DNA of 64,000 nt from an uncultured Prevotella sp. (GTDB lineage: Bacteria; Bacteroidota; Bacteroidia; Bacteroidales; Bacteroidaceae): contig CALUMB010000003.1 of NCBI GenBank assembly GCA_944321645.1, positions 1 to 64,000 of the forward strand. The letters are read 5' to 3'. Shown one piece after another: positions 41,377-51,300 of this stretch. A model generated the notes under the pieces. That model had not been told where the DNA came from. It saw only the letters and a program-made list of their open reading frames with translations, and searched no databases. Numbering within the stretch: position 1 is the stretch's first letter; the number at the start of each line of letters is the position of its first letter. The position numbers were made by a program, and so were the translations under genes.

Positions 41377-43503
41377 ATGAAACGAAATTTACTTTCTACG
41401 GTATTGCTATTTTGCGTATCGTTGTTTCTGCCGCATACACTTTTTGCGCAGGACGAATCTAAAGTGGAGACTTACAATTTCCAAAGTTTTATTAGCTCTT
41501 GCACCACGGGGCATGGCCTTGTTTTAGGAGGAGCTTCTGGTATTTCTGTTAATGGGTCTGAACTTACTTACGTTGCAGATTTCACGAAAGAAAATTATAA
41601 CACTTTGCGTGATGTTAGTTTGGAATTTTCTACCAATGGTCGTTTTGCTGTTTATGGTGGCTTTGGATTCCATCGAAATCGATATGATACGTATAGAGTT
41701 CGTGCAACTGGTGATGGTCGAATATTTTCGATTTTGAACTTAAATGCAGGTGACAAGGTATCTTTGATAACTAACGCAGGAACGGGTGGTGAGCCAGCAA
41801 CGGGTATTGCTTTTTTGTCAGATAATGCTAAATTAGAAGGTGAAGAGAATAATGTGTCAGTGGGCGATCTGTTGCAATCTGGCGTAACTTATGTTATAAC
41901 AGATGGCCAAAACCATCTTGATCTTTCACTTAGTTCTAATAATGGATTTCAGCAAATAGTTATTACTCCAAATCCTAATGTTGAAGTTGTTTCAACACCT
42001 TCAATTAATGTTGTTGGGGCTTATGACGGTCAACGGACAATCGAAATCGTTTCTGGAGCTTCATCAATTGATGATAATTCAGTTAAAAGTTACTATACCC
42101 TTAATGGTGAAGTGCCTTCTTCTTCTTCAAATGAGTATGTTAGTCCTTTCACAATCGAAGAGACGACCACAATACGTGTAATATCAATTTCTTCTTCTGG
42201 GAAAGCGTCTATGGTGTTGGCACATGAAGTTGAGGCAGGCACAGTGCTGCAACTTGCAGCACCCGAAGTTGGTTTGGTTGGTATGGAACTGGCACCAACG
42301 GGATCGCTTTATAATCCGAAATATGGTTTTACAGCGGATAATAGCTCGGTTATTGGCAATCCGGAATCTTCTTTTACTTGCTCATTTGTGAGCGTAGCTG
42401 GCGATGTTATTAATGTTGGCAAAGCTACGGATTTTGTATTTTCAGTACCAGGTACTTTGACTGTCACGGCATCGGCTGATGGTTATGCCGATTCCAAAAC
42501 TGATTTTACAGTTGATGTTGTGAATTATTCTGTAATGAAGGAGTTTGATATAGCGGGTACTTCTGAAGAGTCGATAATAGCAAACGGTTGGGGAGAAATG
42601 AGTGATGCGTCTTGGGGTGGTACACCTCGAGTGTCTCGTTATGGAGGAAATTCATCTGCTACTATTGAAGGTCTGACATTTGCAGGATTGGATAAATTCT
42701 ATTGGTATGTTGGATATGGTTTATATAATGGCAATGGTGGCGGTCGTGCAGTAACAGTTACTGATGCTTATGATGGTGAGTTTGCTGTTTATGAGTATTA
42801 CCACAATAACATCCAAACCATAGAGAGAACTGTTGCTTATCTTAATGGAGGCCAATATGTTTGGGATATGCCAAGATATGATTATTTGTTGTATAACATT
42901 AAAGTATTTGCACCTGCGAAAAAGATTGGTGTGAACATCACCGGCGCCAAGGGGCTTGCCACGTTCACCCCGTCTGTAGCCCTCGACTTCACGGACGCCC
43001 AGGACATCGCCGCATACACGGCCACGGTGTCTGGCACCACAGTCAACCTTACCCGCACCAATACCGTGGCCGCAGGCGAGGGCGTGCTTATCCGCTCGCT
43101 CAATGGCGACCACGTTAGCGAAGACATCCCCGTGGCTGCCACGGCGGTAGAGCCTACGGCAGGCAATATGTTCGTGGGCGTGCTTGAAGATATTGCCCAG
43201 CTGCCTACCGAGAAAGGCGGCTACACCAACTTCATACTCAACAACAACGGCGACAACGGCTCCGGCTTCTACTTGGCCAACAACAAGACCGTGGCCGCAG
43301 GCAAGGCATACCTCCGCGTGCCTACGGAGAGTGCCGCCAAGATTTCGTTCTTCAGCCTCGACGGCTCAATCACGGGCATAGAGGGCGTGGAGGCCGAGGC
43401 TGCCGAGGGAGAGAAGGTGTACTACAACCTCAAGGGGCAGCGCGTAGCCACCCCGTCGAAGGGCCTATACATCGTAGGCGGGAAGAAAGTGATTGTGAAA
43501 TGA
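41377..43503 (+). CDS. mosaic surface/secreted protein with Prevotella-type C-terminal tail
   Basis: A 708-residue exported protein (signal NLLSTVLLFCVSLFLPHTLF). The first about 516 residues are beta-rich and Ser/Asn-rich, with a chitobiase-type repeat (TIEIVSGASSIDDNSVKSYY) and a jelly-roll-like part near YWYVGYGLYNGN. The last 190 residues (from about nt 42927) are VNITGAKGLATFTPSVALDF ... GSGFYLANNKTVAAGKAYLR ... YYNLKGQRVATPSKGLYIVG. The DNA changes sharply here: AT-rich codons before, GC-rich C-ending codons after. This points to recombination that joined a foreign or swapped N-terminal part to a resident C-terminal module. The start at 41377 sits directly at the signal peptide. Function unknown. 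Confidence 0.75.
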   Translation: MKRNLLSTVLLFCVSLFLPHTLFAQDESKVETYNFQSFISSCTTGHGLVLGGASGISVNGSELTYVADFTKENYNTLRDVSLEFSTNGRFAVYGGFGFHRNRYDTYRVRATGDGRIFSILNLNAGDKVSLITNAGTGGEPATGIAFLSDNAKLEGEENNVSVGDLLQSGVTYVITDGQNHLDLSLSSNNGFQQIVITPNPNVEVVSTPSINVVGAYDGQRTIEIVSGASSIDDNSVKSYYTLNGEVPSSSSNEYVSPFTIEETTTIRVISISSSGKASMVLAHEVEAGTVLQLAAPEVGLVGMELAPTGSLYNPKYGFTADNSSVIGNPESSFTCSFVSVAGDVINVGKATDFVFSVPGTLTVTASADGYADSKTDFTVDVVNYSVMKEFDIAGTSEESIIANGWGEMSDASWGGTPRVSRYGGNSSATIEGLTFAGLDKFYWYVGYGLYNGNGGGRAVTVTDAYDGEFAVYEYYHNNIQTIERTVAYLNGGQYVWDMPRYDYLLYNIKVFAPAKKIGVNITGAKGLATFTPSVALDFTDAQDIAAYTATVSGTTVNLTRTNTVAAGEGVLIRSLNGDHVSEDIPVAATAVEPTAGNMFVGVLEDIAQLPTEKGGYTNFILNNNGDNGSGFYLANNKTVAAGKAYLRVPTESAAKISFFSLDGSITGIEGVEAEAAEGEKVYYNLKGQRVATPSKGLYIVGGKKVIVK

Positions 43504-43539
43504 CAAAACATAAAACAACAACCTAAAAACAACAAGATT

Positions 43540-43728
43540 ATGAAAAAGGAATATATAAAGCCGGAAATGACGGCACTGAAAATGGAAACCGAAGGCATGA
43601 TAGCCGCGTCGGTGAACTTTGTAGGCAGGGATAATGGTACGGCCGATATGAACAATTGGGGCGCCACCGACAATGCCGACTCGAAACTCCACCGCTTCGA
43701 CGTGTGGGGCCTTGACGAAGAAGAATAG
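43540..43728 (+). CDS. small peptide of the KKEYIKP type
   Basis: A 62-residue peptide, MKKEYIKPEMTALKMETEGM then IAASVNFVGRDNGTADMNNW and an acidic end WGLDEEE. Short proteins with the same opening (MKK.YI.P....) and a Ser/Ala-Ala-Ser middle are widespread in Bacteroidales, often as families beside surface-protein genes; their role is not known to me. There is no classic signal peptide. It follows the mosaic protein gene by 36 bp and precedes a strong terminator, so both are probably cotranscribed. Confidence 0.7.
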   Translation: MKKEYIKPEMTALKMETEGMIAASVNFVGRDNGTADMNNWGATDNADSKLHRFDVWGLDEEE

Positions 43729-43818
43729 TAATGTTTTGGCAATAGCGATTGCAAAAATAGATAGATTCAGAAAATGCCGCGCATTCCTGCACGGCTTTGT
43801 AGAAACATTATTTTGTGG

Positions 43819-43850
43819 CCGGGCTGTCCGTGAGGATGGCCCGGTTTTTT
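43819..43850 (+). terminator. terminator after the small peptide
   Basis: CCGGGC (43819-43824) with GCCCGG (43839-43844), extended inside by TCC/GGA pairs, then six T. Confidence 0.85.
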
Positions 43851-43861
43851 ATAAGAAGAAG

Positions 43862-43893
43862 CCCCTCTCGCCTTTGGTGGAGACCGAGAGGGG
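43862..43893. repeat. CCCCTCTCG hairpin repeat
   Basis: CCCCTCTCG (43862-43870) with CGAGAGGGG (43885-43893), perfect 9 bp. Related to the units at 7382-7498. Confidence 0.6.
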
Positions 43894-43953
43894 CTGGGAG
43901 AGGTTGCTGTTTTTATTTTCCTGAAATTCTTTCTCTCTTTCGTTGGTATTGTG

Positions 43954-43961
43954 TATCTTTG
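43954..43961 (+). promoter_or_regulatory. -7 element of the BASS transporter gene
   Basis: TATCTTTG, 28 bp before the start codon; -33 box not clear. Confidence 0.55.
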
Positions 43962-43989
43962 CATTTCAAGAAGCAATTGATAGGCGGAT

Positions 43990-44949
43990 ATGAACGTTTT
44001 GTCATTCATAAAGCGTTGGTCGCTCATGGTGGCGTTGTGCTTTGGCACGGCGGTTTACTTCCTCTTTGCCGGCGTGCCGGTGCTCGTGCCGTTGGGCGAG
44101 GCCGTAGAGCCGTATGTGGAGGGCGTGCTGCCTGTGCTGCTCTTCGCGCTGCTCTTCGTCACGTTTTGCAAGATAGACGCCCGCGACCTTCGCCTGCGTC
44201 GCTGGCACGTTTGGCTCGAGCTGCTTCGCCTCGCGCTGTGCGGGCTGTTGGTGTGGGGCGTGGTGCGCTCCACGGGGCTGCACTCGCGGCTCGTGCTCAC
44301 GGGCGTGTTCGTCTGCGTGGCCTGCCCCACGGCAGCCGCAGCTGCTGTGGTGACGGAGAAGCTTGGCGGCAGCATCGGGTCGATGACGATTTTCACCATC
44401 GTGGACAATGCCCTCACGGCCATTGCCGTGCCGCTCTTCCTGCCCTTGGTGGAGCGCGACGCGGGCGTGGCCTTCGGCGAGGCGTCGCTCATGGTGCTTG
44501 GCCATGTGGCCCCCGTGCTCGTCGGGCCGCTGCTGCTGGCGTGGCTGTGCCGCAGGGTGGCGCCGCGCGTGGCCTCGGCCATAGCCGGGGTACACAACCT
44601 GGCTTTCTACATGTGGTGCGTCAACCTCTCGATAGTCACGGGCGTCACCGTGCGCAACATCATCCACGCCGAGGTGTCGGGCGGCGTGCTATGGCTGCTG
44701 CTGCTCGCGCCGCTGGCCGTGGCGCTCGGCCTCTTTGCCATAGGCAAGGGCGTGGGCCATGCCATGGGCGACGCCGTGAGCGCCGGGCAGGCCATGGGGC
44801 AGAAGAACACCGTGGTGGGCATCTGGCTCGCGCTGACGTTCCTCGACCCGCTGGCCGCGCTCGCCCCGGGGGCATACGTGATATGGCAGAACATGGTGAA
44901 CGCATGGCAGATATGGTATAAGGAGAAGTACGGCACGGTGAAGTGGTGA
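43990..44949 (+). CDS. BASS-family (bile acid:sodium symporter-like) transporter
   Basis: A 319-residue membrane protein with 9-10 predicted helices and no signal peptide. The crossover region GVFVCVACPTAAAAAVVTEK and SMTIFTIVDNALTAIAVPLF are characteristic of BASS/arsenite-type carriers, as is GQKNTVVGIWLALTFLDPLA near the end. Family members import bile acids, pantoate, 2-keto acids and other organic anions with sodium; the substrate here is not known. Single-gene unit. High GC content and ordinary codon usage compared with its left neighbour. Confidence 0.8.
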   Translation: MNVLSFIKRWSLMVALCFGTAVYFLFAGVPVLVPLGEAVEPYVEGVLPVLLFALLFVTFCKIDARDLRLRRWHVWLELLRLALCGLLVWGVVRSTGLHSRLVLTGVFVCVACPTAAAAAVVTEKLGGSIGSMTIFTIVDNALTAIAVPLFLPLVERDAGVAFGEASLMVLGHVAPVLVGPLLLAWLCRRVAPRVASAIAGVHNLAFYMWCVNLSIVTGVTVRNIIHAEVSGGVLWLLLLAPLAVALGLFAIGKGVGHAMGDAVSAGQAMGQKNTVVGIWLALTFLDPLAALAPGAYVIWQNMVNAWQIWYKEKYGTVKW

Positions 44950-45015
44950 GCGGCGGGGCGGCTCGCCGTAACGCCATCTTAACCCAGTTGTAACACAATC
45001 GTAGCATAGGAGGGC

Positions 45016-45023
45016 TAATTTTG
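45016..45023 (+). promoter_or_regulatory. -7 element of ppk
   Basis: TAATTTTG ends one base before an in-frame ATG at 45025. If it is used, translation must start further down, at 45049. A TTG 25 bp upstream (44988-44990) is a poor -33 candidate. Confidence 0.55.
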
Positions 45024-45048
45024 CATGGCTAAATCAAAGACAAACAAA

Positions 45049-47100
45049 ATGGTCAGCAAGAAAGACAGCGCGGAGGTGCGCTATGTAGAACGCGACGTTA
45101 GTTGGATGTATTTCAACCGCAGGATATTGCAGGAAGCCGAGAAGCCCGGCGTGCCGGTGCTGGAGCGGATGTCGTTCCTGGGCATCTACTCCAACAACCT
45201 CGACGAGTTTTTCCGCGTCCGCGTGGCCTCGCTCAACCGCATTGCCGACTCGAAGGACAAGGTGCCTAAGGCCGAGCGCGAGCGCGCCAAGGAGACCATA
45301 AAGGAGATAAACCGCCTGAACGCCGCCTACAACAAGGAGTTTGAGCACGCGGTGGGGGTGGTGACGGGCGAGCTTGCCAACCACGGCATACGCCTGCTGC
45401 ACGAGACCGACCTTGACGAGGAGCAGAAGCTCTTCATAAAGCGGCTGTACCTCGACCGCCTGAACGGCATAACAAACCCTGTGTGGCTCGACGAGATAAA
45501 GGAGATAGGCGACTCCTACGACGACAGCATCTACCTGGCCGTGAAGCGTTCGCAGTGGGTTGAAGGCAAGAAGAAGCCCGTGGTCATGCACGCGCTCATC
45601 AAGGTGCCTGGCCGCGAGGTGGGGCGCTTCGTCGAGCTGCCCTCGTCGGCCGACCGCCACGACATCATGTTCCTCGACGACGTTATCCGATTCTGCCTGC
45701 CGCTCATCTTCATCGGCGGCGGCAAGTGCAGCTACGAGGCCTATTCGTTCAAGTTCACCAAAGATGCCGAGATGGACATCGACAACGACCTTAGCTACGG
45801 CGTGGTGCAGAAGGTGGCCAAGGGCGTGAAGAGCCGCAAGCGCGGCGAGCCTATCCGCGTCATCTACGACGAGCACATGCCAAAGGACTTGCTGCGCAAG
45901 GTTATGTCGAAGCTCAACGTGGACCAGCTCGACACCATCGTGAGCGGTGGCCGCTACCAGAACCACAAGGACTTCATGGCTTTCCCCGGCTGCGGCTTGA
46001 AGGAGCTGCGCTACCCGGCGTGGACGCCAATAGTAAAGCCCGAGATGGAGACGGAGGAGTGCGTGCTGGACACCATCCGCCGCAAGGACCGCTTCCTGCA
46101 CGTGCCGTACCACTCGTTCAACAGCTTCATCCGCGTGCTGCGCGAGGCCGCGCTCAACCCCGACGTGAGGGAGATTCGCGCCACGCTCTACCGCCTGGCC
46201 AAGGACTCGAAGGTGGTCAACACGCTCATCTGCGCCGCCCGCAACGGCAAGAAGGTGTCGGTGGTGATAGAGCTGCTCGCCCGCTTCGACGAGGAGAGCA
46301 ACATCAACTGGAGCAAGCGGATGCAGGAGGCCGGCATCGAAGTGGTGTTTGGCGTGGAGGGGCTTAAGGTACACTCTAAGCTCGTCTACATCGGGTGCAG
46401 GGGCGGCGACATAGCCTGCATAGGCACGGGCAACTTCCACGAGGGCAACGCCAAGACCTACACCGACTATATGGTGATGACGGCCCGCCCGTCGCTCGTG
46501 CGCGAGGTGCGCAAGGTGTTCGACTTCATCCGCAAGCCGTTCAAGCCGGTGAGGTTCCGCGAGCTGCTCGTCTCGCCAAACGACATGAAGCCGCGCATAC
46601 TACGCATGATAGACACCGAGATAAAGAACGCCAAGGCCGGGGCGGAGGCGTGGCTGAAGGTGAAGATAAACCACGTGACCGACACCGACGTGGTGGCCAA
46701 GCTCTACGAGGCCGCCGCAGCCGGGGTTAAGGTGGACATCGTGCTGCGCGGCAACTGCTCGCTCGTGCCGGCGGAGAATATGCACGTGGTGGGCATAATC
46801 GACCGCTATCTCGAACACTCGCGCATACTCATCTTTGCCAATGCCGGAAGCCCGCGCTATTTCATCGGCAGTGCCGACTGGATGCCGCGCAACCTCGTAA
46901 ACCGCGTGGAAGTGCTCACCCCGGTCTACGACGAAGACTTGCAGCGCGACCTCGCCCGCACCGTAGATTACGGCCTGCGCGACACCACCAACGGCCGCAT
47001 CGTAGACGGACACGGCCGCAACGAATTGCAGCCCGGCGACCCGTTCCGCTCGCAGGAACAGCTCTACAACGACTACCTGCGGGAGGGGATGGGGATTTAA
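45049..47100 (+). CDS. ppk1: polyphosphate kinase 1
   Basis: About 683 residues. PPK1 makes polyphosphate from ATP reversibly. Seen: N-terminal domain RYVERDVSWMYFNRRIL and SFLGIYSNNLDEFFRVRVAS, the tunnel region PYHSFNSFIRVLREAALNPD, the phospho-His motif VHSKLVYIG, GTGNFHEGNAKTYTDY, and the second phospholipase-D-like half with LVPAENMHVVGIIDRYLEHS (second His), RILIFANAGSPRYFIGSADW. The start at 45049 (MVSKKDSAEVRYVERD) is preferred because a -7 box lies directly before the ATG at 45025; the eight-residue difference is outside the conserved part. The Ppx/GppA phosphatase gene follows after 133 bp, so synthesis and breakdown genes are adjacent. Confidence 0.95.
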   Translation: MVSKKDSAEVRYVERDVSWMYFNRRILQEAEKPGVPVLERMSFLGIYSNNLDEFFRVRVASLNRIADSKDKVPKAERERAKETIKEINRLNAAYNKEFEHAVGVVTGELANHGIRLLHETDLDEEQKLFIKRLYLDRLNGITNPVWLDEIKEIGDSYDDSIYLAVKRSQWVEGKKKPVVMHALIKVPGREVGRFVELPSSADRHDIMFLDDVIRFCLPLIFIGGGKCSYEAYSFKFTKDAEMDIDNDLSYGVVQKVAKGVKSRKRGEPIRVIYDEHMPKDLLRKVMSKLNVDQLDTIVSGGRYQNHKDFMAFPGCGLKELRYPAWTPIVKPEMETEECVLDTIRRKDRFLHVPYHSFNSFIRVLREAALNPDVREIRATLYRLAKDSKVVNTLICAARNGKKVSVVIELLARFDEESNINWSKRMQEAGIEVVFGVEGLKVHSKLVYIGCRGGDIACIGTGNFHEGNAKTYTDYMVMTARPSLVREVRKVFDFIRKPFKPVRFRELLVSPNDMKPRILRMIDTEIKNAKAGAEAWLKVKINHVTDTDVVAKLYEAAAAGVKVDIVLRGNCSLVPAENMHVVGIIDRYLEHSRILIFANAGSPRYFIGSADWMPRNLVNRVEVLTPVYDEDLQRDLARTVDYGLRDTTNGRIVDGHGRNELQPGDPFRSQEQLYNDYLREGMGI

Positions 47101-47233
47101 GGATTAGGGCCTGGGATTTAGCGCCATGCCCGCCAAGCGCCCTATGCCCCCCAAAAAAGCGTCCAGTCCTTCCTAACGGTCATAAGCCTCCTGTAATTCA
47201 CATCGGCCCTAAAAAATTAAATAAACACTATCC

Positions 47234-48136
47234 ATGGAAAATAGAAATTTCGCCGCAATCGACATAGGCTCTAACGGAGCGCGGTTGCTTATAAAAAACG
47301 TCGTGGAAGACTCTGTGGGCAACTACGAGTTCAACAAGGTGCTTTTCCTGCGCATACCCCTGCGGCTCGGCAAGGACGTGTTCACCATCGGCGAAATATC
47401 GCCGGAGCGCGAGCGCATGATGATGTGCATGATAAAGAGCTACAAGCAGCTCATGAAACTCTACAACGTGGAGGAATACCGCGCCTGCGCCACCTCGGCC
47501 ATGCGCGACGCTGCCAATGGACGCAAGGTGATGAAGAAAATCTTGCGCAAGACAGGCATCAACATCGAAATCATCCCCGGCAGCGAAGAGGCACGCCTGC
47601 TATGCGACAACTCCGTGGAGCTGGGCTATGCCGCCAAGGGCAACTATGCCTACATGGACGTGGGCGGCGGCAGCACCGAGATTTCAATGATTAGCGACGG
47701 GGCCATCGTGGGCAGCTGCTCTTATAACCTCGGCACGCTGCGCATACTTGGCGGGGCTGCCGAAGAGAGCACCTTCGCCCGCATGAAGGCCGAGCTTGCC
47801 GAATATGCCGCCGGCTACCCCGGCATCTCCATCATCGGCTCCGGCGGCAACATCAACAAGCTTTGCCGCATCTATGCCTCCGGCAGCGGCAAGAAGCAGA
47901 AAGACACGCTGCCCGTCGATGGGCTGCGCAAGATCTACGACGACATGAAGGCCATGACCTACCGCGAGCGCATGGAACGATATTCGCTGAAGCCCGACCG
48001 CGCCGACGTAATCATACCTGCCGCCGAACTGTTCCTCACTGCCGCCGAAGCCCTTGGCTGCACCACAATCCGCGTGCCGAACATCTCGCTCGCCGACTGC
48101 ATCATCGACCGCCTGTATAAGAAGAATCTGCAATAG
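47234..48136 (+). CDS. Ppx/GppA-type exopolyphosphatase
   Basis: A 300-residue protein of the ASKHA fold. Phosphate-1 motif AAIDIGSNGARLLI, then RACATSAMRDAANGRKVM, EIIPGSEEARLL, phosphate-2 AYMDVGGGSTEISM and IIGSGGNINKL. It has only the N-terminal catalytic pair of domains, about 300 residues, as in short Ppx proteins, so it probably removes terminal phosphate from polyphosphate; pppGpp hydrolysis cannot be excluded. It sits downstream of ppk on the same strand with no promoter visible in the gap. Confidence 0.9.
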   Translation: MENRNFAAIDIGSNGARLLIKNVVEDSVGNYEFNKVLFLRIPLRLGKDVFTIGEISPERERMMMCMIKSYKQLMKLYNVEEYRACATSAMRDAANGRKVMKKILRKTGINIEIIPGSEEARLLCDNSVELGYAAKGNYAYMDVGGGSTEISMISDGAIVGSCSYNLGTLRILGGAAEESTFARMKAELAEYAAGYPGISIIGSGGNINKLCRIYASGSGKKQKDTLPVDGLRKIYDDMKAMTYRERMERYSLKPDRADVIIPAAELFLTAAEALGCTTIRVPNISLADCIIDRLYKKNLQ

Positions 48137-48254
48137 CCACACGGCCCCTGCCCGCAAAAGTCGGGTAGGGGTCTCCTAAGAGTCCTAAGCACCCTAAGCC
48201 TCTCCCTCCGCTTCTCTTTTTCTTCCTTTTTGCGTTTTTTGTGTTAATTTTTTA

Positions 48255-48284
48255 TTGGCCTAACCGAATTTTATGCTATTTTTG
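48255..48284 (+). promoter_or_regulatory. promoter of the PL11 gene
   Basis: TTG (48255-48257), 19-bp spacer, TATTTTTG (48277-48284); leader of about 105 nt. Confidence 0.75.
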
Positions 48285-48398
48285 CATGACGGAACATAGT
48301 GTACCCGCCACACGATAGTGCAGGCGAGCGTTCCACATTAAATATATGCAAAATGTAAAGGAACAAATTTTATCAATAACTATAAAAGACATCAGCGA

Positions 48399-51300
48399 AT
48401 GAAAAAACGGATCCTATCAATGATGATGTTGGGGATGTTGGCGGCTGGCGCTTCGGCGCAACGTGCCACCGACGCCTTAGACAGGGGTCTCGTCGCCATG
48501 AAGACAAGCGGCGGCGTGTTCTGTAGCTGGCGCATCCTGGGTGAGGAGTACTACGACGTGAAGTACAACATCTACCGCGACGGCACCAAGCTCAACAGCG
48601 AACCCCTCGACGTTTCAAACTTCCTCGACGCCGCCGGCACCACTTCGAGCCGGTACAGCGTGGAGGCCGTGGTGCGCGGCGTGCCGCAAGAGCACTCCAA
48701 GTCCGTGACTCCGTTTGCAAGCGGGTCAAACTATCTTGAAATCAAGATGGACCACGGCAACCTCACGAGCACCTACATTCCCAACGATGCCTGCTGCGCC
48801 GACGTGGACGGCGACGGCGAGCTGGAAATTCTCTTGAAGTTCGACAACTCCAACGACATCAATACAGGCTACCTGCCCGGCGGATACAACGGCGAGTATG
48901 CCACCGTTGAGGTCTACAAGCTCGACGGCACCAAGCTCTGGTGGCTCGACTTCGGACCCAACATGGCCGACTTCCAGAACAACGAGAACAACATCGTGGC
49001 CTACGACTGGGACGGCGACGGAAAGGCAGAGGCCGTGATGCGCGCCGCCGACGGCACCACCATCCACATGGCCAACGGCCAGACGCACGTAGTGGGCGAC
49101 CCCAACAAGAACTACCGCCCGGCAGGCCCCAATGGCGGCACTAACTTCTTCATGCACGAAGGCGCGGAATACCTGCTCTACCTCAACGGCGAGACCGGCG
49201 AGGTCTACCAGGAACTTGAATACCCGCTGAAACGCCTTGAGGACGGCGAGACCGACCTTAACGCCGCATGGGGCGACGGCTATGGCCACCGCTCTACCAA
49301 GCACTTCTTCGGCGCACCCGTGCTCGACGGCCGCAAGCCGAGCATCTTCCTTGCCCGCGGCATCTACACCCAGCACAAGATGATTGCCCTCGACGTAGAC
49401 CCCGCCACACACACTCTCACCGAGCGTTGGCGTTGGAACTGCAAGGACTCGTCGTCGCCTTGGTACGGCCAGGGCTACCACAACTATGGCATTGCCGACG
49501 TCGACTGGGACGGGCGCGACGAAATCGTGTTCGGCTCGATGGTAATCGACGACAACGGAAATGGCCTTTCCACTTCCGGCCTCGGCCACGGCGACGCACA
49601 GCACTGCTCCGACTTCGACCCCTACACCTTCGGGCAGGAAATCTTCTGCTGCAACGAGAGCCGTCCGGGCAACAACTTCCGCGACGCCACCACATCGAAG
49701 ATTTACTACCGCTACAATGCCGGCGACGACGACGGCCGCGGCATGATGGGCAAGTTCGTACGCGACATCCCCGGCGCACAGGGCATCTCGTCCCGCGACC
49801 CGCACCTCATTGGCGCAGCCTCACACGCCGCCGTCGTGGGCTACGACAAGAGCTCGTTCAGCATAGCCGACAACTTCCGCATCTACTGGGACGGCGACCT
49901 CTGCGAGGAAACCTTCAACTACCGCAGCGGCAAGAACACCGAGGGTACTATAATCAGCGCCACCAAAGGCCAGATAGCTATCCTCTCCGGCTCGATGACC
50001 AACAACGACACGAAGGGTACGCCCTGCTATCAAGGCGATGTGTTCGGCGACTGGCGCGAGGAGGTGATCATGCGCACGGCCAACAACAACATCCGCATCT
50101 ACACCACCAACGTGGAGACGCCTTGGCGCAACTACACCCTCTGGCACGACTTCCAGTACCGCCAGGCCATGGTGTGGCAGATGTGCGGCTACAACCAGCC
50201 GCCACACGTGAGCTACTTCCTCGGCGAGATGGAGGGCATAACCATGGCGCCGCCGCCCCTCACCATGGCCGGGCGCGACGAGATTGCCAACGGCGGAAGC
50301 ATCAGCTCGGCCTACAACGACAAACATATAATAATGTGTGAGACCGGCGACATGACCGTGAGCGTGGCCGACGGCGCAAGCCCATACATCTTCACCGACA
50401 ACGCCCCGACATGGACTCAAGGCCACGACGACAACAACAACATCACCACCGACACCTACACCCACACGCTCACGGGCGGCGCCTTCGCCGGCGCGATGCG
50501 CCTCGTCAAGCAGGGCAGCGGCGTGCTCGTGTTGCCTAACGTCACCCAGACTTACACCGGCAGCACCGACGTGTGGGGCGGCACACTCAGCTTCGACGGC
50601 ACGCTCCAGTCGAGCCGCCTCTGGCTCAACCGCCACACGAGGCTCGTCTCCGACGGCGGCAAGTTCCTTAAGGGCATACAGGCCGACTACAACGCCACCA
50701 TCGTTCCCGGCGGCGAGAAGAACATTGGCACCATCGAGTCCGACTCGCTCATCCTCAACTTCGGCTCGCGCCTGCTCATCGACCTCTTCAGCGACGGTAT
50801 TGCATCCGACTGCGTGAAGGCCAACGTGCTCAAGATTGGGAAGGTGGACTGGAAGAACGGCCCGCAGTACTCCACACCGGTGCTTGAGTTCGTATGCACT
50901 CCTGCCGAGGGCGAAGAGCGCATTGCCGAGGGCAAGTACCTCATCGGCGAGTTCGGCAGCATCGAGGGCAACCTCGACGACCTCGTTATCGAGGGCCTGA
51001 ACAGCCAGCGCAAGGCCCTCACCTACGAGGACGGCAAGCTCTACCTCACCATCGAGAACTTCAACCCGGGCAACGTCACATGGATTGGAGCCGAGAGCGC
51101 AGAGTGGAACGTTGACCTCGCGTCCAACTTCCGCGTAGACGGTAGCGAAGACGTCCGCTCGTTCGTACAGGGCGATGCCGTGACGTTCGACGACAACGCT
51201 TCCGTTACCGATGTTGTCATCAACGGTTCTGTTGCCCCGAAGAGCGTGGTGTTCAACAACTCCGTTAAGAACTTCACCATCAGCGGCGACAGCATCTCCG

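Noticed and set aside
45034..46440. Minus-strand frame of 468 codons opposite ppk
   Set aside because: Shadow; ppk has all catalytic motifs.
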